64,000 nt of DNA, taken from Candidatus Kuenenia stuttgartensis. Its GTDB lineage: Bacteria; Planctomycetota; Planctomycetia; Isosphaerales; Isosphaeraceae. Position numbers and translations under genes: made by a program. How positions within the stretch are numbered: position 1 is the stretch's first letter; every line of letters starts with the position of its first letter. The notes below the pieces were generated by a model. That model saw only the letters and a program-made list of their open reading frames with translations. It was not told where the DNA came from and made no database searches. The stretch is taken from NCBI GenBank assembly GCA_945865635.1, contig CAMBEP010000018.1, positions 1 through 64,000 of the forward strand. The letters are read 5' to 3'. Below are positions 34,274 to 42,192 of this stretch, piece after piece.

Positions 34274-36649
34274 ATGTCAGAATACGAAAAAATGGGTGTT
34301 TTTTATTTAGGTAGGGAATATGATGCGAAAACCAAAAAGACCGTACAAAAACCATTGCTCTACGATTCCCGCGACCTGACCACCCACGGAGTGTGTGTTG
34401 GCATGACAGGCTCTGGCAAAACGGGCCTTTGCCTATCGCTTCTCGAAGAAGCCGCAATTGATGGTATTCCAGCCATTTGTATTGATCCTAAAGGCGATTT
34501 GGGCAATCTTTTACTGGCATTTCCCGAATTAAAACCGGAAGACTTCAAGCCTTGGATCGACGCGGAAGAGGCAGGCCGAAAGGGGCTTTCGGTCGATGAA
34601 TTATCAACGGAAACCGCCGACAACTGGCGCCAGGGGCTGGCGGAATGGGATCAAACACCCGATCGAATTGCGAGATATAAAGATTCGGTAGAAATGTCCA
34701 TCTACACGCCAGGTGGTTCGGCTGGCCTGAGTCTCTCCATATTAAAATCGCTGGACGCACCAACAATAGAAATTCGCGAGAATTCTGAATCGCTCCACGA
34801 ACTTGTCGCAGGCACCGTGATGGGCCTTTTGGCGTTATTGAAAATAGACGCGGATCCAATCACCAGTCGCGAAGTTTTATTGCTCTCAACAATTATTGAA
34901 ACGGCTTGGTTTGCGGGTAAATCGCTTGATCTTGCAGAACTTATTCGCCAAATTCAGACTCCTCCATTTGATACAGTTGGTGTGATGGGACTGGAAACCG
35001 TATTTCCCGCCCAAGACCGATTTCAACTGGCCATGAAGATTAATACACTTGTGGCTTCACCCGGCTTTACCGTCTGGCGCACCGGAGAACCCCTCAATAT
35101 TAAACGACTGCTGCACACGGAGGAAGGGAAACCAAGATTAACCATCCTTTCCATAGCACATTTATCTGATTCGGAACGAATGTTTTTTGTCACGCTTTTA
35201 CTCAACGAAGTCATCGCCTGGATGCGGGCTCAGCCTGGAACTTCAAGCCTACGCGCACTGCTTTATATGGACGAAGTTTTTGGATATTTTCCGCCGACTG
35301 CGAACCCGCCATCCAAAACTCCAATGCTGACTCTGCTTAAACAAGCCCGGGCTTATGGCTTGGGAGTGGTTCTGGCCACCCAGAACCCAGTCGATCTGGA
35401 CTATAAAGGCCTTTCCAATTGTGGCACTTGGTGGATTGGCCGATTGCAGACAGAACGTGACAAGGCAAGGGTTCTGGACGGTTTGGAAGGAGCTGCTACA
35501 GCCGCTGGACAAGGCTTTAACAGGTCTGATATGGATAAAATGATTTCCGGATTATCGCAGCGAGTTTTTCTAATGAATAATGTACACGAAGACCAACCGA
35601 TATTATTTCAGACAAGATGGGCATTGTCATTTTTGCGTGGTCCGATGTCACGAACGCAAATCTCTGATTTGATGAAAGATCGCAAGTCAATTATAAACCC
35701 GCCGGAATCAACGGCTGAGTTTAAATCGCCAGATATCACAACCGATACCGGCCAAAGGCCAATATTACCACCAGAAATCGAAGAACTTTTTGAGCCTGCC
35801 CGAAAAGCTGGAAAGATCAATTACAAGCCTGCATTATTGGGTGAAGCAAAAGTTCATTTTACTCAGACAGCAGGTGGTATTGACCTCTGGGAAAAACTGT
35901 CGCTACTCGTTTCACTGGAAAGTTCGCTCTCAGAAGAGCCATGGCTCTCTGGTGAAATGTTTGTGGAAGACGCACCTGAACGAGAGAAATCGCCCGAGGA
36001 TGAAGCCAGCTTTAAAACAATTCCAGGCGATCTGTTAAAGCCAAAAATGATTAACAATTTAAGTACGGCTTTAAAAGACCATCTCTATCGAAATCATGTC
36101 CTGAAACTATATAAATATAGCGATTTGAAGATGCTGAGCCAGCCGGGCGAATCCGAAGGCGATTTTCGAATCAGAGTTTCGACAAAAGTTTCAGAGCAGC
36201 GCGACGAGCAGATCCAGGCCCTGAGATCAAAATACGCGGCGAAGCGGAAAACACTTGAAGAAAAACTGATGCGAGCCCAGCAGAAGGTGGACCGTGAAAA
36301 GTCGCAAGCGAATTCTAAAATGCTGGACGCTGCAATTTCCATTGGTTCGACAATTCTTGGATCGCTGATGGGCCGAAAAACGATCAGTGCCACCACGATC
36401 AGCAAAGCTGCAACTGCTGCAAGAACCGCAACAAAAGTGGCAGGACAGAAGCAGGATGTCGCACAGGCTGAGGAGAGTATGGAAGCGGTGACGATTCAAT
36501 TGACAGAAATGGATTCCCAGATTGAATCGGAAATTGAGATTTTGAGATCTTCAGCGAATCCACAGTCATTTCAACTGGATTGTGTCGAGCTATCACCGAA
36601 AAAGTCAGAGATTCAAGTGGATCGGGTTGCAATCTATTGGCGATGCTGA
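34274..36649 (+). CDS. HerA-like/FtsK-superfamily ATPase
   Basis: 791 residues from ATG 34274, supported by GGAAGG about 8 nt upstream; an in-frame ATG at 34214 would add 20. HerA-like P-loop ATPase: Walker A GMTGSGKTGLC near residue 44, IDPKGD shortly after, Walker B LLYMDEVFGYFPP (about 330), and a sensor-like ATQNPVDLDYKGLSNCGTWW followed by a TERDKARVLDGL element; this resembles the COG0433/DUF853 group of hexameric DNA translocases. The C-terminal 250 residues contain a predicted coiled coil (about 650-690) and a Gly/Ala/Thr-rich segment (SIGSTILGSLMGRKT) that may be a membrane-interacting hairpin. HerA enzymes pump DNA for partner nucleases such as NurA; none is adjacent except the Bax1-like gene. 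It is 115 bp from that gene. Confidence 0.85.
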   Translation: MSEYEKMGVFYLGREYDAKTKKTVQKPLLYDSRDLTTHGVCVGMTGSGKTGLCLSLLEEAAIDGIPAICIDPKGDLGNLLLAFPELKPEDFKPWIDAEEAGRKGLSVDELSTETADNWRQGLAEWDQTPDRIARYKDSVEMSIYTPGGSAGLSLSILKSLDAPTIEIRENSESLHELVAGTVMGLLALLKIDADPITSREVLLLSTIIETAWFAGKSLDLAELIRQIQTPPFDTVGVMGLETVFPAQDRFQLAMKINTLVASPGFTVWRTGEPLNIKRLLHTEEGKPRLTILSIAHLSDSERMFFVTLLLNEVIAWMRAQPGTSSLRALLYMDEVFGYFPPTANPPSKTPMLTLLKQARAYGLGVVLATQNPVDLDYKGLSNCGTWWIGRLQTERDKARVLDGLEGAATAAGQGFNRSDMDKMISGLSQRVFLMNNVHEDQPILFQTRWALSFLRGPMSRTQISDLMKDRKSIINPPESTAEFKSPDITTDTGQRPILPPEIEELFEPARKAGKINYKPALLGEAKVHFTQTAGGIDLWEKLSLLVSLESSLSEEPWLSGEMFVEDAPEREKSPEDEASFKTIPGDLLKPKMINNLSTALKDHLYRNHVLKLYKYSDLKMLSQPGESEGDFRIRVSTKVSEQRDEQIQALRSKYAAKRKTLEEKLMRAQQKVDREKSQANSKMLDAAISIGSTILGSLMGRKTISATTISKAATAARTATKVAGQKQDVAQAEESMEAVTIQLTEMDSQIESEIEILRSSANPQSFQLDCVELSPKKSEIQVDRVAIYWRC

Positions 36650-36666
36650 TGTTGAGCCGTTTCAAT

Positions 36667-37515
36667 TCAGGATCTCAGGGCATAAAACCCTTTGGCTGTC
36701 TCAGCAAAGATTGCAGACTTTTCAGCCACTGAGAGCCCATGGATATTAACCGCAAGTGCATCGAAAACTTGTTCATAGGTAGCGGCAAGTTCGCATACGG
36801 GCCAATCAGAGCCATACATGAGACGTGAGGGCGAAAACCCTTGAATTGCAAGATCGATGTAGGGCTTTAGGTCAGAAGGTTTCCATAAATCCCAGTCGGC
36901 TTCGGTGACCATTCCTGAGAGTTTGCAAAAGACATTTGCGAACTTGGAACATGCAATAAATTCGTCGTCCCAATGGTCCATTCTCTGAGATGCAATTTGA
37001 GGCTTTGCCAAGTGATTGATTACCATTTTCAGGTTCGGAAACTTATTAGCTATGAACGGAACATGTTTGAGGTGTTTCGGGTAGATTAAAACGTCAAACG
37101 GAACACCATGTTTCTCAAGGATTGAAAGGCCTTTGAGAATATCCTGCCGGATCAGGAAATTGTCGTCAGGTTCGTCCTGAACCACATGCCTGACGCCGAG
37201 GAATTTTGGATTTTGACGAGCTTTCAAAAGTTGATCTTCGCATTCTGGAGATGCAAGATTAACCCATCCAACAATTCCAAGAAGAAATTGGTATTCGGAA
37301 CAGAAGTTTAAAACCCATTCGTTTTCTAGAAGATTATGCTGGGTCTGGACAAAGATCGAACCATCAATTTTTCGATTTTCCAAATGGGGTTTTAAATCCT
37401 GAGGCAAATAATTGCCACAGATTTGAGCGAGCTTGGGGTTGTCCAGCCATTGGTAATCAAATGGCTGGGAACGCTGCCAGAAGTGTTGATGGGCGTCGAT
37501 TTTCTGTAAATTCAT
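36667..37515 (-). CDS. Amidohydrolase family lactonase (L-fuconolactonase/L-galactonolactonase-like)
   Basis: 282-residue TIM-barrel hydrolase of the amidohydrolase_2 family. The N-terminal metal motif is DAHQHFW; FVQTQHN, VINHLAKP and YGSDWPVC are the other family signatures, the last containing the catalytic Asp. Relatives hydrolyse sugar-acid lactones (fuconolactone, galactonolactone, 4-sulfomuconolactone) or act on 2-pyrone-4,6-dicarboxylate. It is the last gene of a six-gene minus-strand operon with an aldose dehydrogenase at the other end, so it most likely opens the lactone that enzyme makes. A short gap (11 bp) separates it from the mutarotase gene. The exact lactone is inferred from context. 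Confidence 0.8.
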   Translation of the reverse strand: MNLQKIDAHQHFWQRSQPFDYQWLDNPKLAQICGNYLPQDLKPHLENRKIDGSIFVQTQHNLLENEWVLNFCSEYQFLLGIVGWVNLASPECEDQLLKARQNPKFLGVRHVVQDEPDDNFLIRQDILKGLSILEKHGVPFDVLIYPKHLKHVPFIANKFPNLKMVINHLAKPQIASQRMDHWDDEFIACSKFANVFCKLSGMVTEADWDLWKPSDLKPYIDLAIQGFSPSRLMYGSDWPVCELAATYEQVFDALAVNIHGLSVAEKSAIFAETAKGFYALRS

Positions 37516-37526
37516 GATTTAATCAT

Positions 37527-38009
37527 TCAGTCCATCCGCACGCCGATGGACAGCAGAATATTCGCATATCGCTGACGATCGGCTGTTTGAACTGTCAAGA
37601 TGTGATCGGGCGTAGCGACAGCGTCGTAAAAGTCCCATTTATCAATGGGTTTCAGTTCAAGATTCAATCCAGCATCAGCAATTACTTTTCGATAATCATC
37701 CCAAACAGGGGGGTCAGCATCGAGTGAGTAAGGATCATCTTCTGTGTACATCATGGTATTGATTTCATCAATAGGAACGGCCGACAAGATTGCTTCCAGA
37801 ACCTGGGCGCAATTCAGCACGCCAGGCATCAGGTTTAAACTGACAATTTCAGCGTTAGGGCCTTTTTTTGATGAGGATGGATAATTTCCATCCGCGATCA
37901 GAATTTTGCCATGATGGCCAGCTCTGCCTATGATTTCATTAATCTGGGGATGGATCAATTTGTGCTTGAGCATTTTTAGTCGGTCTCCGATTTGAGGGGG
38001 GTGATTCAA
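37527..38009 (-). CDS. fucU: RbsD/FucU family sugar mutarotase
   Basis: 160 residues. FucU/RbsD proteins interconvert sugar anomers (L-fucose for FucU, D-ribose pyranose for RbsD). The signature HAEILIADGNYP appears here as GHHGKILIADGNYPSSS, and the C-terminal YANILLSIGV matches the family. It starts at ATG 38009, which overlaps the stop of the upstream gene by 4 bp (ATGA), so translation is coupled; an internal ATG at 37973 is closer to the family's usual start. In this operon it would present the correct anomer of an L-sugar to the aldose dehydrogenase. L-galactose and L-fucose have the same ring configuration, so a FucU-type enzyme fits either. Confidence 0.85.
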   Translation of the reverse strand: MNHPPQIGDRLKMLKHKLIHPQINEIIGRAGHHGKILIADGNYPSSSKKGPNAEIVSLNLMPGVLNCAQVLEAILSAVPIDEINTMMYTEDDPYSLDADPPVWDDYRKVIADAGLNLELKPIDKWDFYDAVATPDHILTVQTADRQRYANILLSIGVRMD

Positions 38010-38830
38010 TTCCGAAAATAGCGATTGAAGGATTCGATGGTTGTTTTAGCCGCCGATTCGGAATCAGGCCAAGGCATGGCTTCGGCAGAAACATAGCCTT
38101 GATACTGAATCTCGTCAAGCGCGTTGCTCACGAGCTTTAGATCAATATGACCGTTTCCGGCAGGCCTGCGATTTGAGTCGACAAAATGCACATGGCCAAT
38201 TCGGGGGCCACTTTGTCGGATGGCGTCGGCGATATCAACTTCTTCGATATTCATATGAAACAGGTCGGCCAAAAGTTTCACATTCTTTGTTGAAAGTCGG
38301 TCAAGAATATGCAATCCTGATTCCATTGTATTTATCAGGTTGCTTTCAAATCGATTCAAAGGCTCGAAAATCAATACAACTCCGTGTTGTTCCGCATACT
38401 GACCAAGTTCTTCGAGGGCATCGCTCAGATATCCAATGGCTGAGGGCTTGTCGACCTCTTCACCATGTCTTCCCTGCATGGAGCCGATGATGGCAGGAGC
38501 TTGATGAGCAGCACCGGCATCGATCATACCTTTAATAAAATCCATTGCCTTCTTGCGTTCCGCCGGATTTGGCAAACTTAGATGCAACTTGTGTTTGACC
38601 CAACCAGCGCCAGTTCCAACAGCCGACAGGGCCAAGCCATTATCTGCAAGCGATTTTTTGATGAATGTGGATTTGAGGGTCTCAGGATTAGGCGCGAATA
38701 TTTCGACAGCATCGAAATTGAGTTCTTTTGCTGTCAGGCAGGCGTTTTCAAGGTCATCCCAAAACACAAAAGGGCCACCACGGGCTTCTGGGACAAGGCT
38801 TATGGTCACACTTGAACGAATCATTGACAT
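38006..38830 (-). CDS. Sugar phosphate isomerase/epimerase-like TIM-barrel protein
   Basis: 274 residues from ATG 38830 (ATG 38824 also possible). AP-endonuclease-2/xylose isomerase-like barrel: VILIFEPLNRFESNLINT with a metal-binding Glu, LLADLFHMNIEE with the Asp-His pair, IGHVHFVDSNRRPAGNGHIDL with further ligands, and a final GYVSAEAMPWP with the last Glu. The metal-binding set is complete. Such proteins include hydroxypyruvate isomerase, D-tagatose/psicose 3-epimerase and IolI. In this operon it might epimerise a keto-sugar acid or an off-pathway sugar, but no exact reaction can be read from the sequence. It lies 22 bp from the tagaturonate reductase and is coupled to the mutarotase gene. 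Confidence 0.78.
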   Translation of the reverse strand: MSMIRSSVTISLVPEARGGPFVFWDDLENACLTAKELNFDAVEIFAPNPETLKSTFIKKSLADNGLALSAVGTGAGWVKHKLHLSLPNPAERKKAMDFIKGMIDAGAAHQAPAIIGSMQGRHGEEVDKPSAIGYLSDALEELGQYAEQHGVVLIFEPLNRFESNLINTMESGLHILDRLSTKNVKLLADLFHMNIEEVDIADAIRQSGPRIGHVHFVDSNRRPAGNGHIDLKLVSNALDEIQYQGYVSAEAMPWPDSESAAKTTIESFNRYFRN

Positions 38831-38851
38831 TTTCAACCCTTTAATCGATAT

Positions 38852-39979
38852 TCAGGAAGGGATCTTGGTATGAAATACTTCCATGAGCCGCTTGGGCGGG
38901 CGGCCATAAATCGTTGTAAATTCGTCGATTGTAGGGGCGATGCGGACTTGCAATTTTGCATCGTGGTTCATACTGATATTCTTGAGCAAGTGAACTTGAA
39001 ACGGGTTTCTAAAGCGTTCGAACGACATGTCGGCAAATTCGGCAACACCTTCAACCCGGGCCACCAGTGCGGGTACAATTTCTTCGAATACAACGTCGCG
39101 ACACCATCGATTGGCGACTCTGTCAGCCATGACCTGTTGCACGGTTTCAAACCCGTGGCCGTAAAACTTGGCAACCATGCAACTGTGCACTGCATTTAAG
39201 ATACGAACCTTGCGCAGAAAGAATGGAGAAAGGTCGTCAACCACATGTAAGTAGGGGCTAGTGAAAATCGGAGGCATACCTCGGGCAGGCTTTTCGATAG
39301 CAAATAAGGCATAGGGTTCGATGGCAATCAGCATCTTGTCAGATAATGCAAGGGGATGATCTGCCGGGCCGTCGGTGATAATGCAATCTACCAGGTTATT
39401 CAGCCACCAGCATTGACCAGTCACCCAAGAGATGAAATCCGAAGGCAAGTTCCAGGAAATGGCTTGTGCAATGACCAATTCAGAGACTTTATCCGCGTTG
39501 CGTTCAATCAATTCGCAGGGTAGAAGCACCAGTGGTGAACCACCAGATTTATAACGTGCCCAAAGCACGGCAGCAAGCTTGCCGGGCAGAGACTTGGGAG
39601 GTTTGTCGTCGAATTTGTCGGTACCGTCTGTGGCATAACCGGCTTCGGTTGCATTTGTGATGATATATTTTAAATGTGCCGAGGTGGCGACTCTCAGAAT
39701 CTCTGGCCACTCTTCGCCAGCAACCAAAGCGCGGCTGACGCTTTCAATTTTAATTGTTTTATCAACAATTTCGCCATCCTCCACACCACGGTAAAGGGCA
39801 TTGTAAATTCCGGCCTGTTGCGCCAGCAGGTTGGCACGGGCGCCGGGGGTAGCTTGCACAATGACAATTCGGCCCACGTTTTGGCCTTGCTGATTGGCTT
39901 GATGGATGAATCGATCCACAAAGCCTCTCAAAAATCGTCCGGCACCGAATTGTAATACCGTTTCAGCGAGTTGATTCAT
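38852..39979 (-). CDS. uxaB: Tagaturonate reductase (UxaB-like, mannitol dehydrogenase family)
   Basis: 375 residues from ATG 39979. Polyol/mannitol dehydrogenase family: ETVLQFGAGRFLRGFVDRF with the NAD-binding motif at the N-terminus, YIITNATEAGY, LLPCELIERNADKVSELVI and, later, KVRILNAVHSCMV with the catalytic Lys-Asn-His pattern (KxxxxNxxH). The reported UxaB reaction is NADH-dependent reduction of D-tagaturonate to D-altronate. The upstream alcohol dehydrogenase is of the type that makes tagaturonate from L-galactonate, which supports this choice over fructuronate reductase. Downstream altronate dehydratase (uxaA) is not in the window. Confidence 0.82.
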   Translation of the reverse strand: MNQLAETVLQFGAGRFLRGFVDRFIHQANQQGQNVGRIVIVQATPGARANLLAQQAGIYNALYRGVEDGEIVDKTIKIESVSRALVAGEEWPEILRVATSAHLKYIITNATEAGYATDGTDKFDDKPPKSLPGKLAAVLWARYKSGGSPLVLLPCELIERNADKVSELVIAQAISWNLPSDFISWVTGQCWWLNNLVDCIITDGPADHPLALSDKMLIAIEPYALFAIEKPARGMPPIFTSPYLHVVDDLSPFFLRKVRILNAVHSCMVAKFYGHGFETVQQVMADRVANRWCRDVVFEEIVPALVARVEGVAEFADMSFERFRNPFQVHLLKNISMNHDAKLQVRIAPTIDEFTTIYGRPPKRLMEVFHTKIPS

Positions 39980-40005
39980 TGGTCTTGTTTTCCTTTTTCT
40001 GGCTT

Positions 40006-41031
40006 TCAATTACCCACGGCGATCATGGCCTTGAGAACGCCTGTTTCTGGTAAAATATAGGATGGGAATACCTGAATCACTTCTTCAAAACCGGTGCGGT
40101 GGGTGATCCAGGGAGCCGTGTTGAGCTGTTCGGTTTCGATCAGGTTAATAATACGGGTGAAATCGTCAGGCAAGGCATTTCGAGAGCAGAGAAGCGTGCC
40201 TTCCGGTCGATGAAACACAGCGTGACGGAATTTTACTTCGTCGGTGGTAATTCCGACATATACCAGTCGTCCGTTGCCGTTGGCAATCAGTTCATAGCCG
40301 TTGGACATGCTGCCCGTGTGGCCTGTGGCGTCGATCACGACATCGGGCAAGTGGCCGCCAGAAAGTTCGGTCAGGTTTTTCGCAAGATTTTCGTCGGTTT
40401 TCAGGGTGTGCTGCACGCCCATGACATCCCGGCAGAATTGCAATCGATTTTCGTTGATATCGACCACTATCAGCCGAGCACCTGTGAGCTTGACAAATTC
40501 AATGACGGAAAGGCCAATCGGGCCTGCGCCGATTACAGCCACCACGTCCTGTTTCACAATCGCAGCCCGGTTCACAGCATGGCAGCCAATGGCGAGGGTT
40601 TCAACCAGGGCGAGTTGTTCGTAATTCAGTTTTGTAGAAACATGCAATTTGCGAGCGGGTATCGTAAATAATGGGGTCAGGCCGCCATCGCAGTGTACGC
40701 CGAGGGTTTGGTTGGATTCGCAGCAGTTTGTAAATCCACGGCGGCAGGCGTGACAGTTCTGGCAATTGATATAGGGCTCGATTGAGCATTTGTCGCCGGG
40801 TTTGACATTTGAAACGCCGCTGCCCACGGCTACGACTTCGACACCAAGTTCGTGTCCTGGAATGCGCGGATAGCTGAAAAATGGCATTTTGCCGAGGTAA
40901 CCGGAAATATCGGTACCGCACACGCCCACCTGATGGACTCGGACGACGACATTGCCGGGCGCAGGGGCGGGGGGTTCGGGGATGTCGATCAATTGCCAAT
41001 GCTTGGGTGTGAGTAGGGAGAGAGCTTTCAT
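40006..41031 (-). CDS. Zinc-dependent alcohol dehydrogenase, probable L-galactonate 5-dehydrogenase (LgoD-like)
   Basis: 341 residues from ATG 41031. Medium-chain dehydrogenase: catalytic zinc residues in VGVCGTD and GHELGVEVV, structural zinc cysteines in CQNCHACRRGFTNCC, and a Rossmann motif VIGAGPIGLSVIEF with an acidic VVDINENR strand end favouring NAD. Family members with this layout include L-threonine, L-idonate, galactitol and L-galactonate dehydrogenases. Between an aldose dehydrogenase and tagaturonate reductase, L-galactonate to D-tagaturonate is the best-fitting reaction. The C-terminal overlap with the upstream extension of the next frame indicates tight packing (27 bp between stop and the next ATG). 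Confidence 0.75.
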   Translation of the reverse strand: MKALSLLTPKHWQLIDIPEPPAPAPGNVVVRVHQVGVCGTDISGYLGKMPFFSYPRIPGHELGVEVVAVGSGVSNVKPGDKCSIEPYINCQNCHACRRGFTNCCESNQTLGVHCDGGLTPLFTIPARKLHVSTKLNYEQLALVETLAIGCHAVNRAAIVKQDVVAVIGAGPIGLSVIEFVKLTGARLIVVDINENRLQFCRDVMGVQHTLKTDENLAKNLTELSGGHLPDVVIDATGHTGSMSNGYELIANGNGRLVYVGITTDEVKFRHAVFHRPEGTLLCSRNALPDDFTRIINLIETEQLNTAPWITHRTGFEEVIQVFPSYILPETGVLKAMIAVGN

Positions 41032-41064
41032 TGTGCTGCGATTCCTTTGCAATCATTGCAATAT

Positions 41065-42003
41065 TCAGACCGGGTCGTTATTCTCTGGCCTGCCTTCGAT
41101 ATAAAACCAGTTATGAATTGGTTTTAATAGGGCCAGGACATCATCCAGAAGCTGATTGTTGATTGGCTGTTGGGCCCATGTGGCCCAGTTCTTGACATTT
41201 TCCGGGTTGGCCGAACCGACAATGCAAGTGGCCATACTTTGGTTGGCGATGGAATATTGCAATGCCAGTTGCGCGATATTCACGCCTTGACTGGCACAAT
41301 AGTCGGCGGCTTTTTTACAGGTTTCACGTACCAGAGGAGTGGCCTTATGCCAAGGAGGCAGCGGGGCTGTAGTCAGTAGTCTGGCTGAAAATGGGGCAGC
41401 GTTCATGATGCCGACATTTTTCGAATTCAGATATGGCACCAAGTCGGCCAGCATTGTATTCTGGAGGGTGTAGTGATTGTAGGAAAGCACCAGGTCCAGG
41501 TCGGTCTGATCGAGCACGAATTTAAAAATATTCATCGGATAGCCGCTGATGCCGATGAATCGGACCTTGCCGGATTGCTGAATTTTACGGAGGGCCGGCA
41601 GGGTTTCGTCTACAATCTGTTGCATTTCCACAAATTCAATATCGTGACAAAGCATAATATCGAGGTGATCCACACCCATGCGCTGGAGGCTGATATCGAC
41701 ACTTTCAACCACACGTCGGGCCGAGAAATCAAAGTGCGTGCCGGCATATCGGCCGAGTTTTGAGCCTAGAATGTATGAGTCGCGTGGGATTCCGCGGAGG
41801 GCCACACCCAGCAGGCATTCGCTCATGCCCCTGCCATAGAAGGGCGAGGTGTCGATAAAGTTCATGCCCAGGTCAAGGGCTACGTGCACAGAGCGAATGG
41901 CTTCGGTCAGGTCGACCTGACGGAATTCCTGTCCAAGGGAGCTGGCTCCGAAGCTCAGTACAGGCAGATTCAATCCGGTGCTTCCAAGCGGTCGGTAATT
42001 CAT
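41065..42003 (-). CDS. Aldo/keto reductase, L-galactose/L-fucose dehydrogenase-like
   Basis: 312 residues, closely resembling plant L-galactose dehydrogenase in layout: YRPLGSTGLNLPVLSFGASSLG at the start, NFIDTSPFYGRGMSE with catalytic Asp and Tyr, LGSKLGRY with the catalytic Lys, LDIMLCHDIEFVEMQQIVDETLPAL with the catalytic His, and VRFIGISGYP. These enzymes oxidise the anomeric carbon of L-galactose (or L-fucose, D-arabinose) to the lactone with NAD(P)+. It is the first gene of the operon. The order that follows (Zn-dehydrogenase, tagaturonate reductase, isomerase-like protein, mutarotase, lactonase) builds a pathway to altronate. The start at ATG 42003 is well placed against the family N-terminus. 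Confidence 0.82.
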   Translation of the reverse strand: MNYRPLGSTGLNLPVLSFGASSLGQEFRQVDLTEAIRSVHVALDLGMNFIDTSPFYGRGMSECLLGVALRGIPRDSYILGSKLGRYAGTHFDFSARRVVESVDISLQRMGVDHLDIMLCHDIEFVEMQQIVDETLPALRKIQQSGKVRFIGISGYPMNIFKFVLDQTDLDLVLSYNHYTLQNTMLADLVPYLNSKNVGIMNAAPFSARLLTTAPLPPWHKATPLVRETCKKAADYCASQGVNIAQLALQYSIANQSMATCIVGSANPENVKNWATWAQQPINNQLLDDVLALLKPIHNWFYIEGRPENNDPV

Positions 42004-42192
42004 GAGTGCGGATTTTCCTAAGGATTCGACAGGCCTGGCGGGGATGGGTTGGGGGTTCGGTGCTGGCCTTTATTGGATTGAGCGAATCGGATTGAAGATA
42101 TCCTAACTTTCAAAGTGGAAGCTGTCATGGTTTTTTTCTGGAGATGATTTGGTTGATATGAGTTGTGATTGCCACGCCATGGCTTTGCTGGC

